Below, piece after piece: positions 27,523 through 33,250 of a stretch of 33,250 nt of DNA (the stretch's first letter is position 1; each line of letters begins with the position of its first letter). The stretch is from JAMWCX01 sp964352425 (GTDB lineage: Bacteria > Omnitrophota > Gorgyraeia > 2-01-FULL-45-10). The notes beneath the pieces were generated by a model. That model did not search any database and had not been told where the DNA came from. It saw only the letters and a list, made by a program, of their open reading frames with translations. The position numbers were made by a program, and so were the translations under genes. The stretch spans positions 1-33,250 of the forward strand of contig CAYGRZ010000014.1 of assembly GCA_964352425.1 (NCBI GenBank), in the 5' to 3' direction.

Positions 27523-28101
27523 TCAGGACGTCCCGGCCTTTCTCTTATTGTATTTACTCATGGCCGTGTCGATGCCGTCCTCTATCATCGAGGCCACCGC
27601 GTCCCGGGCCATCGCCACGGCATGGGCGGCACTGCGGTGCTGCTTCTTCTTAAACGGGGTAAGGACGTAGTTGGTGATATCCCCCTTATGGGCCTCGGTG
27701 GCTATGCCAACCTTGAGCCTGGGGAAATCGTCCCGCTTCAGTATATGGATGATCGATTCCAGGCCCTTGTGGCCGCCCGAGGAACCCTGTTTCCTAAGCC
27801 TTATTGTGCCGAGCTCGAGGTTGATGTCGTCGCAGACCACGAGAAGGTCTTCGACATCCTTCACCTCGCGGCCGAAGAGCTCGCCGACCGCATTGCCGGA
27901 GAGGTTCATGAATGTCTGGGGCAGAACCAGCAGCACGTCGATGCCGGCGACCTTCCCTTTCCCGGAAACGGAAAAGTGGCGCGCCTGCTTCATCCTGATC
28001 TTGTTGTCTTTCGCGAGCGCCTCGACGACCGCAAAACCGATATTATGCTTGGTGTCCTTATATTCAAGCCCGGGGTTGCCCAGGCCGACGATACACTTCA
28101 C
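27523..28101 (-). CDS. pth: Peptidyl-tRNA hydrolase
   Basis: Pth frees tRNA from peptidyl-tRNA that has dropped off the ribosome. The 192-residue protein starts with the diagnostic MKCIVGLGNPGLEYKDTKHNIGF, holding the active-site asparagine (N9) and histidine (H19), then PQTFMNLSGNAV and LLVVCDDINLELGTIRLRKQGSSGGHKGLESI, with the catalytic aspartate in CDD. The length is normal. A GTG start at 28101 follows AGGTG. It follows rplY by eight bases and ends the ispE-to-pth run. Confidence 0.97.
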   Translation of the reverse strand: MKCIVGLGNPGLEYKDTKHNIGFAVVEALAKDNKIRMKQARHFSVSGKGKVAGIDVLLVLPQTFMNLSGNAVGELFGREVKDVEDLLVVCDDINLELGTIRLRKQGSSGGHKGLESIIHILKRDDFPRLKVGIATEAHKGDITNYVLTPFKKKQHRSAAHAVAMARDAVASMIEDGIDTAMSKYNKRKAGTS

Positions 28102-28109
28102 CGAAGCAC

Positions 28110-28832
28110 CTATTCTTTCTTCGCTTCTTTCTTCACTTCTTTCGGCGCTTCCTTCGGGGCTTCCGTCCCTGCGGCTGGCTCCTCGCCCTCGGCTTCCTTC
28201 TTCTTCCTGATGAGCTCCGGCTCCACCGCGCCTTCCGCGACTGCTTCCTCTTTCGGGGCCTCGACCTTCTGGGCCTTGATGATGATCGCGATGAGCTCCG
28301 GGTCGTTCAGCACCTTAACCCCTTCCCGCACGGCAATATCCTTCACGTGCAGCGCATCGCCTATCTTCATGTTCGAGATATCGGCTTCGATCTTTTCCGG
28401 GATATCGGCAGGCAAACATTCGACCTGCAGTTCCCACATGACGTGCTCGAGGGTGCCTCCGTCGACCTTCACACCGACCGCCTCGCCCTTCGACGCAAGC
28501 GGGACGTTGACCTTCAGCGTTTCGGTCAGCGATATCTCGTTGAAATCAACATGCAGGATGCCGTCCTTGATCGGCTCGCGCTGGATCTCCTTGATCAGGA
28601 CGGTCTTGTCCTGCGGGCTGCCCTCGCCGGATATCTTCAGCGTGATGATGACGTTCTCTCCGGCCTTCGTCTGGAGGACATTGTCCAGGTCGTCTCCCGA
28701 TATCTCGAGGCTGAGCGCGCCTTTCCCGCCCCTGTAGACGTTCGCCGGGATGATGCCCCTGTTCCTCAGGTCCTTGGCGACCCTCTTACCGGTGAGCGTC
28801 CTGACAGTAGCTTTCAGCAATACTTTTTCCAT
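28110..28832 (-). CDS. rplY: Ribosomal protein L25/general stress protein Ctc
   Basis: This is the long (TL5/Ctc) form of L25, which binds 5S rRNA. The 240-residue protein has an N-terminal L25 beta-barrel (EKVLLKATVRTLTGKRVAKDLRNRGIIPANVYRGG) and a second beta-rich domain (about 95-185: LPADIPEKIEADISNMKIGDALHVKDI), followed by a low-complexity acidic and lysine-rich tail (PAAGTEAPKEAPKEVKKEAKKE). The ATG at 28832 is preferred to a GTG six bases upstream, with GAGGAG about ten bases away. The prs-rplY-pth order is conserved in many bacteria. The tail has no obvious function. Confidence 0.96.
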   Translation of the reverse strand: MEKVLLKATVRTLTGKRVAKDLRNRGIIPANVYRGGKGALSLEISGDDLDNVLQTKAGENVIITLKISGEGSPQDKTVLIKEIQREPIKDGILHVDFNEISLTETLKVNVPLASKGEAVGVKVDGGTLEHVMWELQVECLPADIPEKIEADISNMKIGDALHVKDIAVREGVKVLNDPELIAIIIKAQKVEAPKEEAVAEGAVEPELIRKKKEAEGEEPAAGTEAPKEAPKEVKKEAKKE

Positions 28833-28849
28833 GACCACACACTCCTCAT

Positions 28850-29791
28850 TTAGCTAAACAGCACACTGATGGATTCTTCTTCGTGAATCCTCTTTATCGC
28901 CTCTCCGAGAAGCCCTGCGACGGAAAGGACTTTTATCCTCGGGAGCATCTTCTCCTTCGGAATGGGTATCGTATCGGTCACGACGAGTTCCTTGATCGCC
29001 GATCTTTTAAGCCGCTCGATCGCCGGCCCGCACAGCACCGGGTGCGATATCATCGCGTAGACATCCAGCGCGCCCGCCTTTTTCACGGCGTCCGCGGCCT
29101 CGACGAGAGAACCGGCCGTCGCGACCATGTCATCGACCAGCACGACGGACTTACCCTTGACGTCGCCCATGATGTGCATCGCCTCGGCTTGACTGTCATT
29201 GACGCGCCGCTTGTCGACGATCGCCAGCCCGCATTTCATGCGCTTGGCGTAGGCCCGCGCCGTCTTGATGCCGCCGACGTCGGGCGTAACGATGACGAGG
29301 TTCTTGTCGAGCTTGAGCTTCCTGATATATTCCGCAAAGATCGTGAACGCGTACAGGTGGTCGAGCGGTATGTCAAAAAATCCCTGTATCTGGCCGGCGT
29401 GCAGGTCAACTGTGAGGACCCTGTCGGCGCCCGCCACCGTGAGGACATTTGCCACGAGCTTGGCGGTGATCGGGACTCTCGGCTGGTCTTTCCTGTCCTG
29501 GCGCGCGTACCCGAAATAAGGCAGCACCGCCGTGATCCGCTGCGCGGAGGCCCGCTTCAACGCGTCGATCATGATTAAGAGTTCCATCAGGTTATCGTTC
29601 GACGGGTGCGACGTCGACTGGATCACGAAGACGTCGTGGCCCCTGGCGTTCTCGTTTATCTTGACGCGTATCTCGCCGTCGGAGAACGTGTCGACCGACG
29701 CGTCGGCCAGCTTCACCTTCAGATATTTGCATATCTTCACCGCAAGGGCCTTACTGGAATTCCCGCCAAAGATCAAGAGACCGTTTTTCAC
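28850..29791 (-). CDS. prs: Ribose-phosphate pyrophosphokinase
   Basis: PRPP synthase makes PRPP from ribose-5-phosphate and ATP for nucleotide, histidine and tryptophan synthesis. The 313-residue protein has FSDGEIRVKINENARGHDVFVIQS, the flexible loop PYFGYARQDRKDQPR (91-105), catalytic H131 in DLHAGQIQGFFD, and the PRPP-binding loop VVLVDDMVATAGS (216-228). It is a class I enzyme of normal length. The start is GTG at 29791, with AGGAAGG upstream; that Shine-Dalgarno lies in the 3' arm of an 11-bp hairpin (29795-29835), so translation may be structure-controlled. Confidence 0.97.
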   Translation of the reverse strand: MKNGLLIFGGNSSKALAVKICKYLKVKLADASVDTFSDGEIRVKINENARGHDVFVIQSTSHPSNDNLMELLIMIDALKRASAQRITAVLPYFGYARQDRKDQPRVPITAKLVANVLTVAGADRVLTVDLHAGQIQGFFDIPLDHLYAFTIFAEYIRKLKLDKNLVIVTPDVGGIKTARAYAKRMKCGLAIVDKRRVNDSQAEAMHIMGDVKGKSVVLVDDMVATAGSLVEAADAVKKAGALDVYAMISHPVLCGPAIERLKRSAIKELVVTDTIPIPKEKMLPRIKVLSVAGLLGEAIKRIHEEESISVLFS

Positions 29792-29794
29792 CTG

Positions 29795-29835
29795 CGCACC
29801 TTCCTTCCTGCCCCGCCCTCACAGAGGAAGGTGCG
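29795..29835 (-). promoter_or_regulatory. Hairpin that sequesters the prs Shine-Dalgarno
   Basis: CGCACCTTCCT (29795-29805) and AGGAAGGTGCG (29825-29835) form a perfect 11-bp stem with a 19-base loop. Read on the minus strand, the 3' arm contains AGGAAGG, the ribosome site for the GTG start at 29791, so the folded RNA would hide it. Confidence 0.6.
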
Positions 29836-29845
29836 GGGCCCGCCC

Positions 29846-31117
29846 TTATTTGTGTTTGTTGTTATTTCTCCTGATTATCCTGGCCGGCACGCCCACGGCC
29901 GTCGCGCCCTTCGGCACATCGCGGTTCTTCAGCACAACGCACCCCGCGCCCAGGACGGCCCCTTCGCCTATCGTGACGGGCGCGACGAGACGCGCCCCCA
30001 CGCCGATGAATGCCCCGTCGCCGATGGAGGTCTTGTGCTTGTTCCTGCCGTCGTAGTTGGCCGTTATCGTGCCCGCGCCGATGTTCGCGTTCCTGCCGAC
30101 GGTGGTATCGCCGAGATACGTGTGGTGCTTGATCTTGGTCCCGTCCCCGACCGCGGTCCGGACGAGCTCCACAAAATTGCCTATCAGTATATCGTTACCG
30201 ACCGTAACGTCGGCCGTCAGGCGCGCGAACGGGCCTATATGGCAGCGCTTGCCGATCCGGACGTTCGGTCCTATGAACGTATTGGGCCCGATCACGGTAT
30301 CCTGCCCTATGGTAACGCCGGGATATATCGTCGTCGAGGACGGATCCTCGATGGTCACGCCGCTTTCCATCGCTTCATCGAGCACCTTCTCCTTCAGGTA
30401 CCGGATCGCCTCCGCGAGATCCTTGCGCGAGTTGATCCCTGTCATCTGGCATGAATCGTCCATCTTTACCGATTCGACAGGCCGAGAGCGTTTATGCAGG
30501 ATCTCGACCGCGTCGGTAAGGAACAGCTCCTTCTTCGCGTTATTCGGCCTGATCTGGCCGAGCGCGTCGAACAGGTCTTTCGCCTTGAAGCAATAGGTCC
30601 CGACGTTCACTTCGTTTATCACTTCCTCGTAAAGGCGGGCATGCTCTTCTTCGATTATCTTCGTGATCCTGCCGGCTCCGTCGCGCATGATCCGGCCGTA
30701 GCCGGTCGGGTCCCTCAGCTCCGCAGTAAGGAGCGTGAGGCTCGCGTCGGAATCCTTATGTTTTACTATCAGCTGCCGTATCGTGTCGGTCTGTATCAGC
30801 GGCGTATCCCCGCAGATGACGAGACAATCGCCGGTGAATTTCGCCAGGAGCTTGTCGGCCGCCGCGACCGCATCGCCCGAGCCGAGAGGTTTCTTCTGTA
30901 TGACGACCTTCGTGTTTTTTACCGTTTCCGATTCCCGCAAAAGATCGCTGCCGTATCCGGCCACGATAATGATATCGGCGACGCCTGCGCCCCTCACGGC
31001 ATCGAGGACGTACGATATAATCGGCCTGCCGAATATCTCGTGCAATACCTTCGGGACTTCGGATTTCATCCTCGTCCCCTTGCCTGCCGCAAGCACTATA
31101 GCGACGATGTCTTTCAA
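29846..31117 (-). CDS. glmU: Bifunctional UDP-N-acetylglucosamine pyrophosphorylase / glucosamine-1-phosphate N-acetyltransferase
   Basis: GlmU acetylates glucosamine-1-phosphate and couples it to UTP, giving UDP-GlcNAc for peptidoglycan and lipid A. The 423-residue protein has the N-terminal uridyltransferase domain with LAAGKGTRMKSEVPKVLHEI, CGDTPLI and NVGTYCF, and a C-terminal left-handed beta-helix (from about 250). The acetyltransferase histidine is kept in TKIKHHTYLGD, as is NIGAGTITANYDGRNKHKT. It is about 30 residues shorter than E. coli GlmU at the C-terminus. The start is TTG at 31117, with AGAGG seven bases upstream. tRNA-Gln lies upstream and prs downstream. Confidence 0.95.
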   Translation of the reverse strand: MKDIVAIVLAAGKGTRMKSEVPKVLHEIFGRPIISYVLDAVRGAGVADIIIVAGYGSDLLRESETVKNTKVVIQKKPLGSGDAVAAADKLLAKFTGDCLVICGDTPLIQTDTIRQLIVKHKDSDASLTLLTAELRDPTGYGRIMRDGAGRITKIIEEEHARLYEEVINEVNVGTYCFKAKDLFDALGQIRPNNAKKELFLTDAVEILHKRSRPVESVKMDDSCQMTGINSRKDLAEAIRYLKEKVLDEAMESGVTIEDPSSTTIYPGVTIGQDTVIGPNTFIGPNVRIGKRCHIGPFARLTADVTVGNDILIGNFVELVRTAVGDGTKIKHHTYLGDTTVGRNANIGAGTITANYDGRNKHKTSIGDGAFIGVGARLVAPVTIGEGAVLGAGCVVLKNRDVPKGATAVGVPARIIRRNNNKHK

Positions 31118-31138
31118 AAGTTACCTCTCGTCGAACCA

Positions 31139-31212
31139 TGGTTGCCCAGCCTGGATTCGAACCAGGACCCTCAGCTCCAAAGGCTGGTGTGCTACCATTA
31201 CACCACCGGGCA
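31139..31212 (-). tRNA. tRNA-Gln (anticodon TTG)
   Basis: A complete 74-base cloverleaf. The acceptor TGCCCGG pairs with CTGGGCA, followed by A73 and an encoded CCA. The anticodon loop is CTTTGGA (anticodon TTG) on the stem CCAGC/GCTGA (imperfect at the bottom), and the T arm is CTGGTTCGAATCCAG. It sits between spoVG and glmU on the same strand, as part of the run. Confidence 0.96.
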
Positions 31213-31236
31213 GTTTAGCCGGAAATTTTTTCGCGC

Positions 31237-31761
31237 CTACAACTCTATATCGTTATCCTCGTCGACGATCGGGGCGGCCCTAACCGGACCCCGCGACGGC
31301 GCGGCGGGCGCGGCACCGGAAGGAGCGCCGGAAACGGGGCCGTGAACGGAAGCTGAGCCGGAACCGGGGGCTGACGGCGACTTCCTATCTTTCTCGTACG
31401 CCTCAAGGACCTTTTTCTGTATATAATCCCTGCACTCGGTTGTGATCGGGTGCGCTATATCCTTATGCTCGGATTCCCTCGTCTCGTGTCCTGCGGCTGA
31501 CGGGGCCGGCTTTGGCTCTGTTATCGGAAGCGCTGAACCGCAGCTGTTGCAGTACCGCGACCTGACGACGTTCCTGAAGTTGCACTTGGGGCACGGTTCT
31601 TTAAGTTTTCTTGAAGGCATCGCGACGAAAAGGCCCTTGGTGCCTTCGATGACCTTGACGTTGCGCACGACGAACATGCCGTCGAACGTCAATGTCGCGT
31701 AAGCCTTTAATTTCTTGTCCTGTCCCTCTTTCAAGAAAATCTTTATCTCTGTGATCTCCAT
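31237..31761 (-). CDS. spoVG: SpoVG-family RNA/DNA-binding regulator with an inserted zinc ribbon
   Basis: Residues 1-52 (MEITEIKIFLKEG, then LKAYATLTFDGMFVVRNVKVIEGTKGLFVAMPSRK) and about 99-123 (HKDIAHPITTECRDYIQKKVLEAYE) match the two halves of SpoVG, normally one ~95-residue domain. Between them, where SpoVG has a short loop, about 46 residues are inserted with a four-cysteine zinc ribbon (CPKC at 57-60, CNSC at 71-74) and a Pro/Ala spacer. A low-complexity Pro/Ala/Ser tail ends in acidic DEDNDIEL. SpoVG proteins bind RNA and DNA and regulate division and envelope genes. GAGGAG nine bases before the ATG fixes the start. The ispE-spoVG-glmU-prs-rplY-pth order matches Bacillus. The leader is highly structured (31775-31853). 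Confidence 0.92.
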   Translation of the reverse strand: MEITEIKIFLKEGQDKKLKAYATLTFDGMFVVRNVKVIEGTKGLFVAMPSRKLKEPCPKCNFRNVVRSRYCNSCGSALPITEPKPAPSAAGHETRESEHKDIAHPITTECRDYIQKKVLEAYEKDRKSPSAPGSGSASVHGPVSGAPSGAAPAAPSRGPVRAAPIVDEDNDIEL

Positions 31762-31774
31762 GCTTGTATACTCC

Positions 31775-31853
31775 TCGAATTTGCGTGCAAATTCGATACT
31801 GAAGCGCCGTTACATGATGCGACGAAAAGGAGCATCATAGGCGCTTAAGTATC
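31775..31853 (-). promoter_or_regulatory. Structured leader of spoVG
   Basis: Two hairpins fill the gap before spoVG. The proximal one, TCGAATTTGC/GCAAATTCGA (31775-31784 and 31787-31796), touches the Shine-Dalgarno. The distal one is a long stem: GATACT/AGTATC (31795-31800 and 31848-31853), AAGCGCC/GGCGCTT (31802-31808 and 31840-31846) and ATGATGC/GCATCAT (31814-31820 and 31832-31838). On the RNA its apical loop reads UCCUUUUCGUC, which could pair with the AGGA of the Shine-Dalgarno. Confidence 0.55.
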
Positions 31854-31871
31854 TTAAATTTGCCCTTTAAC

Positions 31872-32738
31872 CTACACTTCAGTCTCAACGATGAACGCCT
31901 GCCAGCGCTTTCTTGCACGCGCCGGCACACTGCGAAACAGCCTCTCTTTAGCCTGTGTCGCCCCCTTTCTCGTCTTGTAGAGACAAAATACGCTTGGCCC
32001 GCTTCCCGAAACAATGGCTCGTTTGCCCAGTGAAGAGGCCAAGCATTGAATTATCTTTCCGATAACCGGTCTTTTGCCTGCTACTACGCTTTCCAAGTCG
32101 TTCCACAGAAGCCCTTCCGCGTCGTTCCATCTCTTGGGGAAGGCCATTTTATCACCGCCCGATGCCCATGTCAAGTTTTTATCCAGCCCTTTATAGGCGT
32201 CTTTTGTGGCAACTTTAAAGCCGGGATATATCAAAAGATGCCACAATTTCAGCCTGGAATCGACAGCCCGAAGTCTGTCCCCTATGCCCCTGCCTATGGC
32301 ATAAGGGGTGTTTAAGAGGAAAAACGGCACGTCCGCACCCAGTCTTGACCCGATCCGCCTCAGCACGCCATTAGGGATATCTAAACAATATAGCCTATTG
32401 ATACCTTCTAGTGTGGCTGCGGCGTCAGAGCTCCCCCCTCCCAGGCCTGCCGCGATGGGGATGCGCTTCCTGATTTCTATCCTGACCCCGCCCTGGACTT
32501 TTGCCTGCCTCAAGATGGCCTCGGCGGCCTTATAGGCTATGTTGTCCTGCGCCTTTGCAGTTATGAACCTGTCCGAAGAGAGGGTGATGCCTTTGGGGAT
32601 GCGGGTGATCCTGATCCGGTCTGCGAGCGAGATCCGTTCAAAGAGGGTGTGAATGGTGTGATAGCCGTCTGTACGCTTGGCGAGGACTTTCAGGAAGAGG
32701 TTTACCTTCGCGGGAGCTGTCAGTACGATGGAATTCAT
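31872..32738 (-). CDS. ispE: 4-diphosphocytidyl-2-C-methyl-D-erythritol kinase
   Basis: IspE phosphorylates CDP-methylerythritol in the MEP route to isoprenoids. This GHMP kinase of 288 residues has TAPAKVNLFLKVLAKRTDGYHTIHTLFERI at the N-terminus, the phosphate-binding loop IPIAAGLGGGSSDAAATL (near residues 90-107) and the C-terminal SGSGPSVFCLY motif. The length is typical. The ATG at 32738 has no obvious Shine-Dalgarno, and no promoter is clear in the repeat-rich DNA upstream. It heads the ispE-spoVG-glmU-prs-rplY-pth run. Confidence 0.96.
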   Translation of the reverse strand: MNSIVLTAPAKVNLFLKVLAKRTDGYHTIHTLFERISLADRIRITRIPKGITLSSDRFITAKAQDNIAYKAAEAILRQAKVQGGVRIEIRKRIPIAAGLGGGSSDAAATLEGINRLYCLDIPNGVLRRIGSRLGADVPFFLLNTPYAIGRGIGDRLRAVDSRLKLWHLLIYPGFKVATKDAYKGLDKNLTWASGGDKMAFPKRWNDAEGLLWNDLESVVAGKRPVIGKIIQCLASSLGKRAIVSGSGPSVFCLYKTRKGATQAKERLFRSVPARARKRWQAFIVETEV

Positions 32739-32823
32739 GTTTGTATTTTCGCTTAACGACGACTTTTGCAGCTGCCTTCCGCTTCCGGGGCGGCGCCTAC
32801 TTTTGTGCTTGCCTACGCTTGTC

Positions 32824-32852
32824 GCACATTTGCGTTAGGCATGCAAATGTGC
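32824..32852. repeat. GCACATTTGC inverted repeat
   Basis: Perfect 10-bp arms, GCACATTTGC (32824-32833) and GCAAATGTGC (32843-32852), with a 9-base loop. Confidence 0.65.
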
Positions 32853-32855
32853 TGT

Positions 32856-32988
32856 GGAAAAATTTTGATGCCTGCCCGACCGCATGAAAACACATTCTGG
32901 CAGGCGGGGCCAATGAACCCGGACTGTCGGCTGCCTCTTGACAGGTTTCATTGGCCTTGCTGTATCGCCAAGAGGTATCAAAATTTTT
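32856..32988. repeat. Large nested fold with a three-way-junction-like layout
   Basis: The outer arms are AAAAATTTTGATGCC near 32858-32872 and GGTATCAAAATTTTT near 32974-32988 (one wobble). They enclose CCTGCC/GGCAGG, and then a 10-bp stem GGCCAATGAA/TTCATTGGCC with an inner CTGTC/GACAG stem. This arrangement would give a compact branched RNA or a cruciform. Confidence 0.55.
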
Positions 32989-33149
32989 AACAGCTTGGGC
33001 TCGCACAAAAGCTTCGCCGCCGGGCGTTTCTATACCCCCACCAATATTTTTCGGCTTCTTCCAGTGGCGGAACTTTTGGGCGTCCGCATTCAACCAAGCC
33101 CGGAGGCCTGGGTGTTGAGCGGGGCCTAAAAATTGCGAGCGGGCATGGA

Positions 33150-33196
33150 TCCGCCGAAGCCAATCTCTCACCTACACATGCAACGGCGAAGGCGGA
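33150..33196. repeat. TCCGCCGAAGCC palindrome
   Basis: TCCGCCGAAGCC (33150-33161) and GGCGAAGGCGGA (33185-33196) pair with a symmetric GAA/GAA internal loop. The same outer motif occurs at 18177-18221 after glnA. Confidence 0.6.
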
Positions 33197-33215
33197 GAGC
33201 GAGCAATTTTTCGGA

Positions 33216-33246
33216 GTGTGGTTTTCCTCGCAGGGGAAAACCACAC
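33216..33246. repeat. 12-bp hairpin at the right edge
   Basis: GTGTGGTTTTCC (33216-33227) and GGAAAACCACAC (33235-33246) form a perfect stem with a 7-base loop. It has no T tract inside the window. Confidence 0.65.
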
Positions 33247-33250
33247 GTCC

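Larger units (their letters stand above)
32739..33250. other. Inverted-repeat-rich region without a convincing gene
   Basis: Several perfect or near-perfect inverted repeats fill this stretch: 10-bp arms at 32824-32833/32843-32852; a large nested fold at 32856-32988; AAAAATTGC/GCAATTTTT (33128-33136/33203-33211) enclosing TCCGCCGAAGCC/GGCGAAGGCGGA (33150-33161/33185-33196); and a 12-bp hairpin at 33216-33246. Open frames across it (for example 32797-33171 minus) are rich in Ala, Arg and Cys, have no domain, and are cut by the palindromes, so I do not call them genes. It may hold a structured RNA or an array of repeats, and continues past the window edge. Confidence 0.55.

Noticed and set aside
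27424..28737. 437-codon plus-strand frame opposite pth and rplY
   Set aside because: It crosses two well-recognised genes and their gap, and its sequence is Ser/Phe-rich without a domain.
32797..33171. 124-codon minus-strand frame in the right-end region
   Set aside because: No ribosome site or domain; composition is odd (Ala, Arg, Cys) and the frame is built across inverted repeats.

Overview
The window looks like chromosomal DNA of an uncultivated diderm bacterium with lipopolysaccharide. It encodes BamA, a Skp/OmpH chaperone, LpxB, LpxC, LpxD, LpxI and FabZ, and an autotransporter. The 100-base run of N at 6795-6894 shows it is a scaffold from a draft or metagenome assembly. The mix of Firmicutes-like synteny (ispE-spoVG-glmU-prs-rplY-pth) with a Gram-negative envelope, LpxI instead of LpxH, and abundant small intergenic palindromes suggests a lineage such as Omnitrophota or a neighbour. 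That placement is an inference from gene content and order, not a measured phylogeny.

Layout. (1) 1-3680 is an accessory patch, all on the minus strand: a nitroreductase, a DEDDy exonuclease, a Fic protein with operator-like repeats upstream, a HigBA-type toxin-antitoxin pair with a clear promoter/operator, and the remnant of a zinc-ribbon gene. Short REP-like motifs sit at several edges. (2) 3681-9045 is a surface operon read leftwards from a good promoter: a secreted TPR protein, a PATR-repeat autotransporter broken by the assembly gap, and a lipoprotein alpha/beta hydrolase. (3) 9097-9520 holds tRNA-Lys(TTT) between two terminators, with a copy of its own 3' end inside a hairpin-rich stretch. 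(4) 9636-14359 (minus) carries msbA and then rpsB-tsf-pyrH-frr with its own promoter. (5) 14485-18172 (plus) carries a Gfo/Idh/MocA dehydrogenase, lpxB, and a glutamine synthetase fused to an N-terminal excisionase/MerR-like DNA-binding domain. (6) 18235-27484 (minus) is a long collinear run, rpsF-ssb-rpsR-rplI-dnaB-bamA-skp-lpxD-lpxC-fabZ-lpxI. (7) 27523-32738 (minus) is ispE-spoVG-tRNA-Gln-glmU-prs-rplY-pth. (8) 32739-33250 has no convincing gene but is packed with inverted repeats.

How the genes work together. Regions 4-7 tie translation, replication and envelope building together. glmU makes UDP-GlcNAc, LpxC, LpxD, LpxI and LpxB turn it into lipid A disaccharide, MsbA flips the product, and Skp and BamA assemble the outer-membrane proteins, including probably the autotransporter of region 2. 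LpxA is not in the cluster although its usual neighbours are.

The best candidates for something undescribed are: the HTH-glutamine synthetase fusion behind a promoter with a 19-bp palindrome; a SpoVG with a four-cysteine zinc ribbon inserted in its fold and a highly structured leader; the tRNA-Lys 3'-end repeat cassette; the inverted-repeat-rich right end; and a recurring pattern of different palindromes placed between a stop codon and the next Shine-Dalgarno. The sequence is read by eye only, so family names rest on recognised motifs and synteny, not on database searches.
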